A stretch of 64,000 nucleotides of DNA from Bordetella parapertussis (lineage in GTDB: Bacteria; Pseudomonadota; Gammaproteobacteria; Burkholderiales; Burkholderiaceae_B). Of the stretch, positions 1-9,863 are shown piece by piece. Within the stretch, counting starts at the first letter, position 1. Every line of letters starts with the position of its first letter. The DNA lies in NCBI GenBank assembly GCA_945895265.1, contig CAMDEF010000004.1, forward strand, positions 92,429 to 156,428, in the 5' to 3' direction. The notes beneath the pieces are model-generated. The model was not told where the DNA came from. It was given only the letters and a program-made list of their open reading frames with translations, and searched no databases. A program made the translations under genes and the position numbers.

Positions 1-1960
1 TCCAATCCAGATACGAGTACCCCCAACCTGCAGGCATCGCCGGATCAGGACGGCCAGACATCTCTGTCGTGCCGGCAAACGAAGCTGCTACGGGGCCGAC
101 GGTGCGAAAGCGCCCATACTTACCAATACCACCCATGCCCGATTGCTGGACATAAATAATGTCAGACTTGAGCGACTTGAGCACCTCGTAGCCCAAGCCC
201 AGACGCTCGAGCACACCAGGAGAAAAACCTTCAGCGACAACGTCTGATTGACGTGCAAGCTCTTTGGCGATCGCCAGACCTTTCGGATGACGAATATTCA
301 ACGACATGCCACGTTTGCCGGCGTTCTTATTATTAAACTGCCCGCCCATATCCGAGTCCGTCACGCCAGGCAATGGCGCGGTCGCCACTTCACGTGCGGC
401 GCGGCCACCCACGGGCGACATCGCAGCCAGCCTGGTATCGGGATTTTCTTTCCACTCAACCTTAATGCTTTCAGCGCCTAAGGCAGCAAGAATACGCGTG
501 CCACCGGCCGAGGCCAGAAACCAAGAGAAATCAAGAATCTTGATACCTTGCAAAGCAAAGGGTGCGCCACGTGCTGAAATATTTTTGACTGTTGGGGTGT
601 ACTTAAATAGTTGAGCACGACCATGCGTCTGAGACCCGGTTGGCGACGGGGCCTGCGCACCGACCTTCAAGGCGTCGATATTTTTAGGTGCTCTCAGCAG
701 CGCGCTTAACTCGGCGTTATGTTGCCCCAACAACGGGGCACGCTTGCCGGCCTGCCAGGCCGTCGCAGTGCTCAACCACTTGCTAGTCGGGTAACGCAAG
801 GCACGACCCAACTCGGGGTGTTCGATATCGGTGAACGAATGGCGCATCAACCAATGCTCATCCAAGGCGTTTTCATGCGGCTTGCGCACCGGTGCCCACA
901 ATAAACCAGCGTCTTGCGCTTCGCGCCAAGGCAAATCTTTATAGTCATACGAGCCAACAAAATCACGAATCACTTCAAGCATACGCACCGTTTCAGCATC
1001 CATCCCCGCAGAGCCGGGCGTGCTGCGCGCCTTGAGATCAGCAGTCGCCGACGGCGCTTGTAAGTCGGCCGCCTTGCCATAACGATCTAAGAAAGGCACC
1101 AGTTTGGCTTTGTCGCGCGCCGACACGCCCCACGTCATATTCCAGCGCTTGTCTTTGGTCGCACTCACGTTCGGGATTGGGGTTGGCTTTTCAACCGCAT
1201 GACGAGCCGTCTGGCGATACAGCGGCGCTCGGCGCATCACCCACGACATCACATCAAGCTCAGTATTTTTTGCAACCGCTTCGTGCACCGCGCACGATAA
1301 ATCTTGCCCTTCGCCGGTTGACTGGCGCGTAATCAACGCAGCCACGACCGCTGCCGTCATCTGCTCGGCAGCGATATGGTACGCATGCCAAACCTGAGGG
1401 GCGACAGGTGGATGTTCATAGTGACCATCGGCGTTACGGTCATAGCCGCAGCACATCATCACGCCGCCAAGTGCCAAGTGGATCAGATCTGAACCCTTGA
1501 AGTCTTTCCAGGGGCCGGTGTCACCAAAAGGTGTAATGCGCGCTGTGATCAGCGTAGGAAATAGCTTGTTTAACGACTGCGCGGGCTTAAGTTGAGTCAA
1601 GAACTGACCGCAGGTGCTATCTAAAAAAATATCCGCGGTGCTTAACAGCTGTAAACAAGCCGCCTGACCCTCTGTTGTACTGACATCGAGCTGTATCGAT
1701 TTTTTGCCGCGGTTGTAAGCACAAAAGAAAATCGATTTCTCGGGATCAGGTTGCTCGCCCAAGTATGGGCCGATATTACGAGTCGGGCTTCCGCCTACCG
1801 GCTCGATCTTGATGACCTCAGCACCCAGTCCGGCCAACAATAAGCCACAATACTCACCCAACTCGTCGGCGACCTCGATGACACGTAAGCCGGCCAACAT
1901 TCCAGGCTTATCTTGTGGATTAGCGAATAACTCTGCGGCATTGAAAGGCGACTGCGACAT
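1..1960 (-). CDS. Two-domain CaiB/BaiF (family III) CoA-transferase, partial
   Basis: Open reading frame on the minus strand from ATG at 1960 to the left edge, so the C-terminus is missing. About 653 residues are visible. The N-terminal half reads as a family III CoA-transferase (GLRVIEVADELGEYCG near residue 22, GAEVIKIEP near 55), which moves CoA between a carboxylic acid and an acyl-CoA donor. From about residue 465 a second CaiB-like domain starts (LQGIKILDFSWFLASAGG, then GAESIKVEW), so this is a fused double-domain protein rather than the usual single domain of about 400 residues. It is divergent from the thiolase-like gene at 2150, with 189 bp between them. The substrate cannot be told; the neighbouring acyl-CoA genes suggest degradation of a carboxylic or cyclic acid. 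Confidence 0.85.
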   Translation of the reverse strand, partial: MSQSPFNAAELFANPQDKPGMLAGLRVIEVADELGEYCGLLLAGLGAEVIKIEPVGGSPTRNIGPYLGEQPDPEKSIFFCAYNRGKKSIQLDVSTTEGQAACLQLLSTADIFLDSTCGQFLTQLKPAQSLNKLFPTLITARITPFGDTGPWKDFKGSDLIHLALGGVMMCCGYDRNADGHYEHPPVAPQVWHAYHIAAEQMTAAVVAALITRQSTGEGQDLSCAVHEAVAKNTELDVMSWVMRRAPLYRQTARHAVEKPTPIPNVSATKDKRWNMTWGVSARDKAKLVPFLDRYGKAADLQAPSATADLKARSTPGSAGMDAETVRMLEVIRDFVGSYDYKDLPWREAQDAGLLWAPVRKPHENALDEHWLMRHSFTDIEHPELGRALRYPTSKWLSTATAWQAGKRAPLLGQHNAELSALLRAPKNIDALKVGAQAPSPTGSQTHGRAQLFKYTPTVKNISARGAPFALQGIKILDFSWFLASAGGTRILAALGAESIKVEWKENPDTRLAAMSPVGGRAAREVATAPLPGVTDSDMGGQFNNKNAGKRGMSLNIRHPKGLAIAKELARQSDVVAEGFSPGVLERLGLGYEVLKSLKSDIIYVQQSGMGGIGKYGRFRTVGPVAASFAGTTEMSGRPDPAMPAGWGYSYLDW

Positions 1961-2149
1961 AACGTGGTCCTCTGCTTTGTCTCAAGGCGAGCAATCCTCA
2001 AAAAGGGATCTGACCTTGTTTCTATTTGTTTTGATCGCTAGCATCATGCCCCACAAAATGGGTATCATGCAACAGCGCCGTGTGTTTTATCTCGGCGTCG
2101 GCCACTGAGGCACCCAGACCTCAGAGCTCTCACGCCAAAGGATTTCGCT

Positions 2150-3280
2150 GTGAATGAACTACACGCGCTAAAAAACAAAATTGCAGTCGTCGGGGTTGGC
2201 AATACCGCTTATGGCGATTTCCCGTTAATCAGCGACTACGGCTTGGGCGCACAGGCGTTTAAATCTGCCATCTCAGATTGTGGGCTCAACAAAGACGAGA
2301 TTGACGGCTTACTCGTGTGCCGCGTGCCGTCCTATGCCCGCATGGGCGAGGTGCTTGGCCTGAACCCGCGCTGGACCATGACCCTACCCGGACATGGTCG
2401 TATGTCTGGCATGTCAATCATCGAGGCTATGCTGGCACTCGAAACCGGCGCCGCAAAATACGTCGCCCTGATCTATACCAACATCGGTCGCTCACGCCGC
2501 GTGAACTATGGCGGCGAAGACGCCTCGAGCTTCTGGAACCCCTGGGGGTTTACCTCTCCGGGTGCCGCACACGCCATGATGTTTCGTATGCATATGGCCA
2601 AATACGGCACCACGACACGCCAACTCTCTGAAGTATCGGTGGCCTTTCGCAAGCACGCGTTGCTCAACCCAACCGCCGTCATGAAAAAACCGATCACCTC
2701 TGACGACCACGCAACCGCCAGACGCATCACCGAACCCTTAGGCCTTCTTGATTACTGCCTGATCAACGACGGTGCCGTCTGCATGATTTTAACTACCGCC
2801 GATCGTGCCAAAGACCTCGCGAAACCGCCCGTCATGATTTCAGGTATCGGCGCCCGCGATTCGTTCGAGCGCAGCGCGATCTCAAATTTTGATCAAGAGT
2901 TTTGGTACAACGAAATTAAAGATGCAGGCACGCAAGCCTTCGAAATGGCTGGCGTCACTCACGACGATGTCGACGCACTGATGTGCTACGACAACTTTAG
3001 CCCGACCGTGTTGTTCAGCCTCGAAGGCTTAGGCTATTGCGGCCAAGGCGAGTCAGGCGCCTACGTCGAAGGCGGTACCCTACAGCTCGGTAATAAACTG
3101 CCCACCAACACTGACGGCGGTCATCTGTCAAATTCGTACATGCAAGGCTGGGGTTTAAATGTCGAAGCCGTGCGTCAAATACGCGGAGAATGCGGTGCAC
3201 GACAAGTCGCAAATTGCAACGTTGTGCAATACATCGCCTCGACCCCTTGCACCCGTTCAATCATCTACACAAAAGGCTAA
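2150..3280 (+). CDS. Thiolase-fold protein (SCP-x/Ltp2-like), possible acyl-CoA aldolase
   Basis: 376 residues with the N-terminal thiolase signature of the lipid-transfer/SCP-x branch (KIAVVGVGNTAYGDF). GTG start at 2150, with AAAGGA a few bases upstream. The loop that carries the nucleophilic Cys in true thiolases reads PGHGRMSGMSIIEAM here, with no Cys visible. The C-terminal half has DALMCYDNFSPTVLFSLEGLGYCG. Members of this branch without the nucleophile that sit next to a DUF35 gene include the Ltp2 retro-aldolase of steroid side-chain degradation, and the next gene, 3 bp downstream, is a DUF35 protein. Aldolase activity is therefore an inference from the missing Cys and the pairing; an acetyltransferase role remains possible. 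Cytoplasmic. Confidence 0.8.
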   Translation: MNELHALKNKIAVVGVGNTAYGDFPLISDYGLGAQAFKSAISDCGLNKDEIDGLLVCRVPSYARMGEVLGLNPRWTMTLPGHGRMSGMSIIEAMLALETGAAKYVALIYTNIGRSRRVNYGGEDASSFWNPWGFTSPGAAHAMMFRMHMAKYGTTTRQLSEVSVAFRKHALLNPTAVMKKPITSDDHATARRITEPLGLLDYCLINDGAVCMILTTADRAKDLAKPPVMISGIGARDSFERSAISNFDQEFWYNEIKDAGTQAFEMAGVTHDDVDALMCYDNFSPTVLFSLEGLGYCGQGESGAYVEGGTLQLGNKLPTNTDGGHLSNSYMQGWGLNVEAVRQIRGECGARQVANCNVVQYIASTPCTRSIIYTKG

Positions 3281-3283
3281 ATC

Positions 3284-3697
3284 ATGACGACCCAAACCTA
3301 TGACAAGCCCTTGCCGATTATTGACGAGCTCAGCAAACCCTTCTGGGATCACGCCCTTGAGCACCGCTTGTCAGTACAAGCCTGCACCCATTGCCGCCAC
3401 CTACAGTTTCCGCCCAGCCCCGTCTGCCCTAAATGCCTGTCAGACGAACAAGAATGGCTAGTCGTCAGCGGCCAGGCCACCCTCTTATCCTGGGTCAAGT
3501 TTCACCGCGCCTATTGGGACGGCTTCATGCAAGACATCCCCTACGACGCCTGCCTAGTGCAACTCAAAGAAGGCCCGATCATGGTGAGCAACTTCAGCGG
3601 CCCCACCCCCGCCAACGTCCACGTCGGCATGCCCCTAAAAGTCACCTTCGAACACGTCACCCCAGAAGTCGCCCTAAGCCGCTTCACCCCAGCTTAA
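3284..3697 (+). CDS. DUF35 zinc-ribbon/OB-fold protein, partner of the thiolase-like protein
   Basis: 137 residues. An N-terminal helix (ELSKPFWDHALEHRLSVQAC) is followed by a rubredoxin-like zinc ribbon, CTHC at about 34-37 and CPKC at about 48-51, then an OB-fold (ATLLSWVKFHRAYWDGF and after). This is the full layout of a DUF35 protein. These proteins bind acyl-CoA and form complexes with thiolase-fold partners, where they are needed for activity. It starts 3 bp after the upstream thiolase-fold gene and the two are almost certainly one transcription unit. No terminator is obvious in the 118 bp to the convergent oxidoreductase gene. Confidence 0.85.
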   Translation: MTTQTYDKPLPIIDELSKPFWDHALEHRLSVQACTHCRHLQFPPSPVCPKCLSDEQEWLVVSGQATLLSWVKFHRAYWDGFMQDIPYDACLVQLKEGPIMVSNFSGPTPANVHVGMPLKVTFEHVTPEVALSRFTPA

Positions 3698-3815
3698 AAC
3701 AATCTAGGCAATCCTCAACCCCCAGCACTTTGAACAACCCGAAGCCGCGTATTTTTTTGCTCAGCCAAAAAATCACCGGTTCGGGGCGGGCAAAGTGCGG
3801 GCGCAAGAAAAATAC

Positions 3816-6800
3816 CTAAGCAGCCCGGCTCCCCCCCGCCCCAGCCCCGTCCGCCTCAAACTCACCCAGCAACCTAGCACGAACAGCCTGAGCCCGCACC
3901 AACGCAGCCTCTTTCACATGCCCATACCCCCGAATCTCTTCAGGCACACCAGCCACCTCAACCGCCTTCTCTAGAGACCCCCGCGAAAGCTTATCCAACA
4001 TACCCAACACCGTCTCACGGTACTCAACAATTAACGCCCGCTCAGCACGCCGTTCATCCGTATACCCAAACACATCCATCCAAGTGCCACGCAAGCCTTT
4101 CAACTTTGCTAGCAACCTGAACGCCACCAACATCCGAGGCCCAAACTTCGCCTTAATCAAATGCCCCTTACCATCGCGCTTGGCAAACAGTGGTGGCGCC
4201 AGATGAAAGTGCACCGACCAGTCCCCTTCAAACTGCTCATCCAAACCACGTAAAAACTCACCATCGGTGTAGAGCCGAGCAACCTCATACTCATCCTTGT
4301 ACGCCATCAGCTTAAACAAATAACGCGCAACAACCAGCGTCAAGCGCTGCGTACCGCAAGCCTGCATTTCGGCGTCCGACACCCTATTCACAAACGAGAC
4401 ATACTCTGACGCGTAGGCCTCGTTTTGATACTCGCGCAAGAACGCAGCCCGATGCTCGCGCACTTGTTCAACCTCAGTCCCCGTACGTTTAAATTCAACC
4501 ACCGTTGCGCCGTGTGGTGTCGGATTAGACGCCTGATGCCCTGCCCCAAGTAACTGAGCCACCAACTGCGGCTCGTGCGCAGCGCGGCGCCCCCAATTGA
4601 AGGCTTCGAGATTCTTTTTGACCTGGACAGCGTTAAGAACAATCGCTTGCTCAAGCGAGCGGTGGTGCAACGGGATCCAACCTTGCTGATAGGCAAACCC
4701 CATCAAGAGCGGATTCGCGTACACCGCATCGCCTAGCAACTTCACTGCCATCTCAGAGGCATCCACACTTTGAATGCGACCTTCGCCACACGCCAGCTCA
4801 AGCTCTTGGCGTAACTCGCGTGCCGCCAGTGTCCAGTTGGGGTTGCTAATAAACGCGGCTGTCGGAGCAACATCAGCGTTTAACAACATCCGAGTGTGCG
4901 CTGGTCGCATCCGCGTCACCGCCTCGACGCTCGACCCCACCACCAAATCAGCGCCCAAGACCAAATCCGCCTGCCCCAGCGCAATACGCGTATTTAAAAT
5001 ATCTGCAGCCGTCGGCGCAATGATTGCGTGAGAAAACACGGCCCCGCCCTTTTGCGCCAAACCCGCCATATCAAGCACCGAGCCCGCTTTGCCCTCAAGA
5101 TGGGCCGCCATCCCAAGCAACTGACCAATCGTGACCACACCTGTGCCACCTACCCCCGCCACAAAAATACCGTAAGAGCCCGTCAATTGAAGCAGTTCTG
5201 GGTCTGGCACTGCCTGCGCATGAGTGTCGTTCGCCTCAATCAGCTTGGGCCGACGCAACTGCCCACCCTCAACGGTCACCAGACTCGGGCAAAAGCCTTT
5301 TAAGCACGAATAGTCTTTATTACAGCTTGATTGATTAACCACGCGCTTGCGACCAAGCTCTGTTTCAAGCGGTTCAATCGACAAGCAATTTGATTGCGTT
5401 GAACAATCACCACAACCCTCACACACACGTGAATTAATCACCACACGTCGCGCAGGATCAGGGTAGGCTCCACGTTTGCGCCGGCGACGTTTTTCAGTGG
5501 CGCAGGTTTGGTCGTAAATCAGGGCAGTCACCCCAGACACTTCACGCAATTCTTTTTGAACGCGATCAAGTTCATCACGATGCACCACGGGCACGCCACC
5601 GGGCAACCCAGCCATCTGTGTATATTTCTCAGGCTCGTCGGTCACCACCACAACTCGACCCACACCTTCTGCCAGCACTTGGGCCGCCATCACCGGCACG
5701 GTGATTTGACCATCAACAGGCTGACCACCCGTCATGGCGACCGCATCATTAAATAAAATCTTGTAAGTGATGTTGACATTAGCCGTCACTGCAGCACGGA
5801 TGGCCAATAGCCCAGAATGAAAATACGTACCGTCACCCAAATTGACGAATACGTGATTTTCATTCGTAAACGGAGACTGTCCGATCCAAGGTGCACCCTC
5901 GCCGCCCATTTGGGTAAAGACATGTGTGCTGCGATCCATCCACAGCGCCATATAGTGACAGCCAATCCCAGCCATCGCTCGGGAACCTTCGGGCACACGC
6001 GTTGAAGTGTTATGCGGACACCCGGAACAAAACCACGGTTTGCGTTCAGCCACCACGCGTGGGCGTGCCAACTCAAGCTCACGTGCCGCAATAAAAGCTA
6101 AGCGAGCTTCGATCTGTGCACGAACCAGTGGAGGTAATTCAAGCCGTAACAAGCGGGTGGCAATTGCACGCGCCACCATCGACGGAGAAAATTCGTAATG
6201 TGCCGGCAATAGCCAGGGGCTTTGCGGCACCGCCCATTCACCACCATCTTTATCATCAAATTTACCCACGACCCGCGGGATTTTTTTGCCGCTGCCGATC
6301 CAGCCAAAGAGCTCTTCTTTGACTTGATACTCGAGCATCTGCCGTTTTTCTTCGACAACCAAGATCTCATCGAGGTTTTCTGCGAAGCTGAGCAAACCAG
6401 TCGACTCAAGTGGCCACACCATTCCCACTTTGAAGAGCCGCACACCGATTTGTTGACAGACCTCGGGCGTCAACCCTAGATCGAGCAAGGCCTGCGTCGT
6501 GTCTAAATAGGCTTTGCCTGAGGTAATGATGCCAAAACGTGCCTGCGCATCCGGTACAGACCAAAGCTGGCGATTCAAGCCGTTCGCACGAGCAAAGGCC
6601 AGTGCAGCATACAGCTTCTGATCGAGCAGGCGCGCCTCTTGAGCGAGCGGCGTGTCGCCAAGGCGAATGTTCAAGCCGCCTTCGGGGAGCATAAAATCTT
6701 GCGGAATATTGACTTGAACGCGTTCAGGATCGACGTCGACAGTGGCTGAGACCTCGACAATATCGGTAATGCACTTCATCCCCACCCACAGGCCCGCATA

Positions 6801-7403
6801 ACGACTCATTGCCCAACCCAGCACCCCATAATCAAGAATCTCTTGCACACTAGAGGGAAACAAGACGGGTATGCCGCAGGCCTTCAAAATATGATCACTT
6901 TGATGAGGCAAGGTGGACGACTTTGCAGAATGGTCATCGCCCGCAACAACCAATACCCCGCCTCGCGGTGAGGTGCCAGCCGCGTTGGCGTGCTTGAACA
7001 CGTCACCACACCGATCAACGCCGGGGCCTTTTCCGTACCAAAGACCAAAGACGCCATCATATTTGGCACCTTCAAACATGTTGACCTGCTGCGAACCCCA
7101 CACAGAGGTCGCCGCTAAATCCTCATTCACGCCTGGCTGAAACACCACATGGTGTTGCTTAAGTCGTTCGGCGGCCTTCCAGAGGTTTTGGTCTAAGCCG
7201 CCTAGCGGCGAACCCCGATAGCCAGAAATAAACCCCGCGGTATTGAACCCATCGCGCTCATCGCGCACGCGTTGATTCATCGGCAAGCGCACGAGTGCGT
7301 GCACACCGCTGAGCCACGCACGGCCTGAGGCAAGATCGTATTTGTCGTCTAGCTTGACGGCGTTTAAGGCCTGCAACTGTTTGTCTGAAAACGGGGCATT
7401 CAT
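3816..7403 (-). CDS. Indolepyruvate ferredoxin oxidoreductase, fused alpha/beta/gamma
   Basis: 1195 residues from the ATG at 7403, chosen because AGGAG lies 7-8 bases upstream; an in-frame start at 7442 lacks this. It is the fused type: an N-terminal thiamine-diphosphate pyrimidine-binding region, then CSGCPHNTSTRVPEGSRA and a TPP-binding region (GGEGAPWIGQSPF, GDGTYFHSG), a Cys-rich 4Fe-4S segment (CEGCGDCSTQSNC and SCNKDYSCLKGFC), then a gamma-type domain (GVGGTGVVTIGQLLG). The family oxidatively decarboxylates arylpyruvates to aryl-acyl-CoA, passing electrons to a ferredoxin-like carrier. It is convergent with the DUF35 gene and sits beside CoA-transferase and thiolase-like genes, which fits a role in aromatic amino acid or acyl-CoA catabolism. 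Confidence 0.92.
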   Translation of the reverse strand: MNAPFSDKQLQALNAVKLDDKYDLASGRAWLSGVHALVRLPMNQRVRDERDGFNTAGFISGYRGSPLGGLDQNLWKAAERLKQHHVVFQPGVNEDLAATSVWGSQQVNMFEGAKYDGVFGLWYGKGPGVDRCGDVFKHANAAGTSPRGGVLVVAGDDHSAKSSTLPHQSDHILKACGIPVLFPSSVQEILDYGVLGWAMSRYAGLWVGMKCITDIVEVSATVDVDPERVQVNIPQDFMLPEGGLNIRLGDTPLAQEARLLDQKLYAALAFARANGLNRQLWSVPDAQARFGIITSGKAYLDTTQALLDLGLTPEVCQQIGVRLFKVGMVWPLESTGLLSFAENLDEILVVEEKRQMLEYQVKEELFGWIGSGKKIPRVVGKFDDKDGGEWAVPQSPWLLPAHYEFSPSMVARAIATRLLRLELPPLVRAQIEARLAFIAARELELARPRVVAERKPWFCSGCPHNTSTRVPEGSRAMAGIGCHYMALWMDRSTHVFTQMGGEGAPWIGQSPFTNENHVFVNLGDGTYFHSGLLAIRAAVTANVNITYKILFNDAVAMTGGQPVDGQITVPVMAAQVLAEGVGRVVVVTDEPEKYTQMAGLPGGVPVVHRDELDRVQKELREVSGVTALIYDQTCATEKRRRRKRGAYPDPARRVVINSRVCEGCGDCSTQSNCLSIEPLETELGRKRVVNQSSCNKDYSCLKGFCPSLVTVEGGQLRRPKLIEANDTHAQAVPDPELLQLTGSYGIFVAGVGGTGVVTIGQLLGMAAHLEGKAGSVLDMAGLAQKGGAVFSHAIIAPTAADILNTRIALGQADLVLGADLVVGSSVEAVTRMRPAHTRMLLNADVAPTAAFISNPNWTLAARELRQELELACGEGRIQSVDASEMAVKLLGDAVYANPLLMGFAYQQGWIPLHHRSLEQAIVLNAVQVKKNLEAFNWGRRAAHEPQLVAQLLGAGHQASNPTPHGATVVEFKRTGTEVEQVREHRAAFLREYQNEAYASEYVSFVNRVSDAEMQACGTQRLTLVVARYLFKLMAYKDEYEVARLYTDGEFLRGLDEQFEGDWSVHFHLAPPLFAKRDGKGHLIKAKFGPRMLVAFRLLAKLKGLRGTWMDVFGYTDERRAERALIVEYRETVLGMLDKLSRGSLEKAVEVAGVPEEIRGYGHVKEAALVRAQAVRARLLGEFEADGAGAGGSRAA

Positions 7404-7635
7404 TTGTCTTGACTCCTTTTGAGTAGTTTGGCCCGCTGCCATTGACGTCGATCGCTCTTGTGAAGAAACTTAGTCAACCTCGGGCATATATTTAAGGCTT
7501 GGGATACGTCTTATTCAAGTGACGTTAGCTCTGTTTTAACCCCGTCTGGGCGCTGCGGCAAGTCCTGTCTGAGACAGGCATAATGCAACGCTAGTACCCT
7601 CGAGCCCCAGAACGCTGATGTGACAGAAGAAAGAT

Positions 7636-8724
7636 ATGAAAATCGCCTCTCGCTTAGTAGCGTGGCAACGCAAGCACGGTCGCCACGGCCTGCCTTGGCA
7701 AAACACACGCGACCCCTATCGAGTGTGGCTCTCTGAAATCATGTTGCAACAAACTCAAGTGACTGCAGTACTCGATTATTACCAACGTTTTCTGAGTCAA
7801 TTTCCGACCGTCAAAGCTTTAGCCGAAGCACCCGCCGACCAAGTGATGGCACAGTGGGCGGGGTTAGGCTATTACGCCCGTGCTCGAAATCTGCACGCCT
7901 GTGCCAAGCAAGTCATGAATACGTGGAATGGAAAATTTCCGCCCGATGCTGCGGGCCTGGCCACACTGCCCGGCATCGGCCCCTCGACCGCGGCTGCGCT
8001 CGCCGCCTTTTGCTACGGCGAGCGCGCGGCAATACTCGACGGCAACGTCAAGCGGGTGTTAGCGCGGCTCTTTGCCATCGAAGGCGACCCAACAAGTCGC
8101 CCCGTTGAGTTGCAACTGTGGTCGCTAGCGCGCGATTTGGTACCCACGGCTCGCGCTTGCGCGCAAGATCCCGACTCAATGTCGGCTTATACCCAAGGTT
8201 TGATGGATCTGGGTGCAACAGTGTGCGCCCGTGGCCGCCCCAAGTGCGAAGCGTGCCCTCTTAAAAAAGACTGTCTGGCCTTACTGCAAGGACGCTGCGA
8301 CGAACTACCTTGGCCTCGTGCACGTAAAGTCTTGCCTGAGCGCAGCACTGGAATGTTAATCGCGCATCGACCGGGCTACCTCTTGCTGGTACAACGACCA
8401 ACAACGGGCATCTGGGGTGGCCTCTGGAGCCTGCCAGAGTGCGACCCAGCGCTTGAACCGGCACTCGCCTGTGAACAGCTCGGCCTAGCGCTCAGCACAG
8501 CAGACACGCTAGCTGAATTTGTACACGTTTTTACCCATTATCGACTGACGATTCGCCCTCACCTCGTACAAATAAAACCAGCTCGTGCTGCGCACGCTCA
8601 GAAGGCTGCACTTTTCGTCAGTGGAGGAGAATGGGTACCACTCAACAGTCTTCATGAGCGCGGGCTACCCGCGCCCGTACGCAAATTGTTAGACGGACTG
8701 CTCGCGGCGCGCTTACTGGCTTAA
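7636..8724 (+). CDS. mutY: A/G-specific adenine DNA glycosylase
   Basis: 362 residues, usual length. Removes adenine mispaired with 8-oxoguanine in base excision repair. Catalytic Glu is in LSEIMLQQTQV (about residue 37). The helix-hairpin-helix LPGIGPSTAAALAAF and catalytic Asp in ILDGNVKRVL follow. The 4Fe-4S cluster pattern C-X6-C-X2-C-X5-C is present (CARGRPKC then EACPLKKDC). A NUDIX-like C-terminal domain that reads 8-oxoG begins near residue 230 (RPGYLLLVQRPTTGIWGGLW). Its 3' end overlaps the convergent rodA stop by 4 bp. ATG start. Confidence 0.95.
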   Translation: MKIASRLVAWQRKHGRHGLPWQNTRDPYRVWLSEIMLQQTQVTAVLDYYQRFLSQFPTVKALAEAPADQVMAQWAGLGYYARARNLHACAKQVMNTWNGKFPPDAAGLATLPGIGPSTAAALAAFCYGERAAILDGNVKRVLARLFAIEGDPTSRPVELQLWSLARDLVPTARACAQDPDSMSAYTQGLMDLGATVCARGRPKCEACPLKKDCLALLQGRCDELPWPRARKVLPERSTGMLIAHRPGYLLLVQRPTTGIWGGLWSLPECDPALEPALACEQLGLALSTADTLAEFVHVFTHYRLTIRPHLVQIKPARAAHAQKAALFVSGGEWVPLNSLHERGLPAPVRKLLDGLLAARLLA

Positions 8725-9863
8725 CTCGTTGGCTGGGGCGGTCGGTATTTACTGATGCTCATTAAAATGCCGCAAGCGATGCCGATTGTCAGCAAAGCAG
8801 TACCGCCATAGCTCAACAACGGCAAAGGCACGCCCACGACCGGCAAAATACCCGTGACCATCCCCACATTCACGAACACATAAATAAATAGCACCATCGT
8901 CAACGCACCGGCAAGTAACCGCTCACCGTAATTCGGGGCGCCCACCGCGATCACCAATCCTCTAAAAATCAATAATAGGTAGAGCACCAGCAACGTTACA
9001 CCACCATACAAACCAAACTCTTCAGCAAACACCGCAAAGATAAAATCGGTTGTTCGCTCAGGAATGAAGTCCAAATGGGTCTGCGTTCCGTTCATGTAAC
9101 CTTTGCCATACACACCGCCTGCGCCGATCGCGATCATCGATTGGATCGTGTGAAATCCTTTGCCTAGCGGATCTGTACTGGGATCAAGCAAGGTGCAAAT
9201 TCGATGTTTTTGATAATCATGCAACACCACCCAATCAAACTTAGCATCACATAACTTCTCTTGATTGGCATAGATCGCACCCAGACCGATCGCGCCAATT
9301 AACATTACTGGGATCAAAAATTTAAAGGATAGTCCAGCAAAATAAATCACAAAAAAGCCTGCGCCAAACACAAGGATAGCGGTGCCTAAATCGGGCTGCT
9401 TGACAATCAGCAAAAACGGTATCAGCAACAGCACAGTTGACACACAAAAATCTATAAACTTCATCGGGCCTTCGCGCGTGTGAAAATACCAAGCCAACAT
9501 CAGCGGCAAGGCTATTTTCATCATTTCAGAAGGTTGGATTCGCGTGATGCCTAGGTTCAACCAACGCGTCGCCCCTTTACTGGTATCACCTACAAACATG
9601 ACCGCTAACAGTAAGATGATCCCCAGCACGTAAAACGGCACCGCAAGTTTCAAAATCCAGTGCGGCGGCGTCACAGCCATCATCCACATCGCGATAAATG
9701 CCACATAAAAATTACGCGCTTGATCAGCAAAACGAGCGTCGGTGCCACCCACAGCAGACTGCATGACCAACATCCCCACTGCGCAAAGCAATAACAAAAT
9801 CAGCATTAAGGGCCAATCGATTGACGTGAGGCTGCGAAACACCATTCTAAAAATAATTTTCAT
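8721..9863 (-). CDS. rodA: Peptidoglycan glycosyltransferase RodA (SEDS family)
   Basis: 380 residues, polytopic inner-membrane SEDS protein with about ten hydrophobic segments. It polymerises glycan strands from lipid II in the elongasome, paired with PBP2. Diagnostic stretches include NLGITRIQPSEMMKIALPL, VKQPDLGTAILVFGAG, the extended loop with IPERTTDFIFAVFAEEFGL, and VGVPLPLLSYGGTALLT near the C-terminus. It overlaps mrdA by 4 bp (ATGA), consistent with translational coupling at the end of the mre operon. Confidence 0.95.
   Translation of the reverse strand: MKIIFRMVFRSLTSIDWPLMLILLLLCAVGMLVMQSAVGGTDARFADQARNFYVAFIAMWMMAVTPPHWILKLAVPFYVLGIILLLAVMFVGDTSKGATRWLNLGITRIQPSEMMKIALPLMLAWYFHTREGPMKFIDFCVSTVLLLIPFLLIVKQPDLGTAILVFGAGFFVIYFAGLSFKFLIPVMLIGAIGLGAIYANQEKLCDAKFDWVVLHDYQKHRICTLLDPSTDPLGKGFHTIQSMIAIGAGGVYGKGYMNGTQTHLDFIPERTTDFIFAVFAEEFGLYGGVTLLVLYLLLIFRGLVIAVGAPNYGERLLAGALTMVLFIYVFVNVGMVTGILPVVGVPLPLLSYGGTALLTIGIACGILMSISKYRPPQPTS

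Noticed and set aside
3698..3815. Small gene between the DUF35 and oxidoreductase genes
   Set aside because: Only out-of-frame shadow reading frames; no ribosome site and no conserved-looking sequence.
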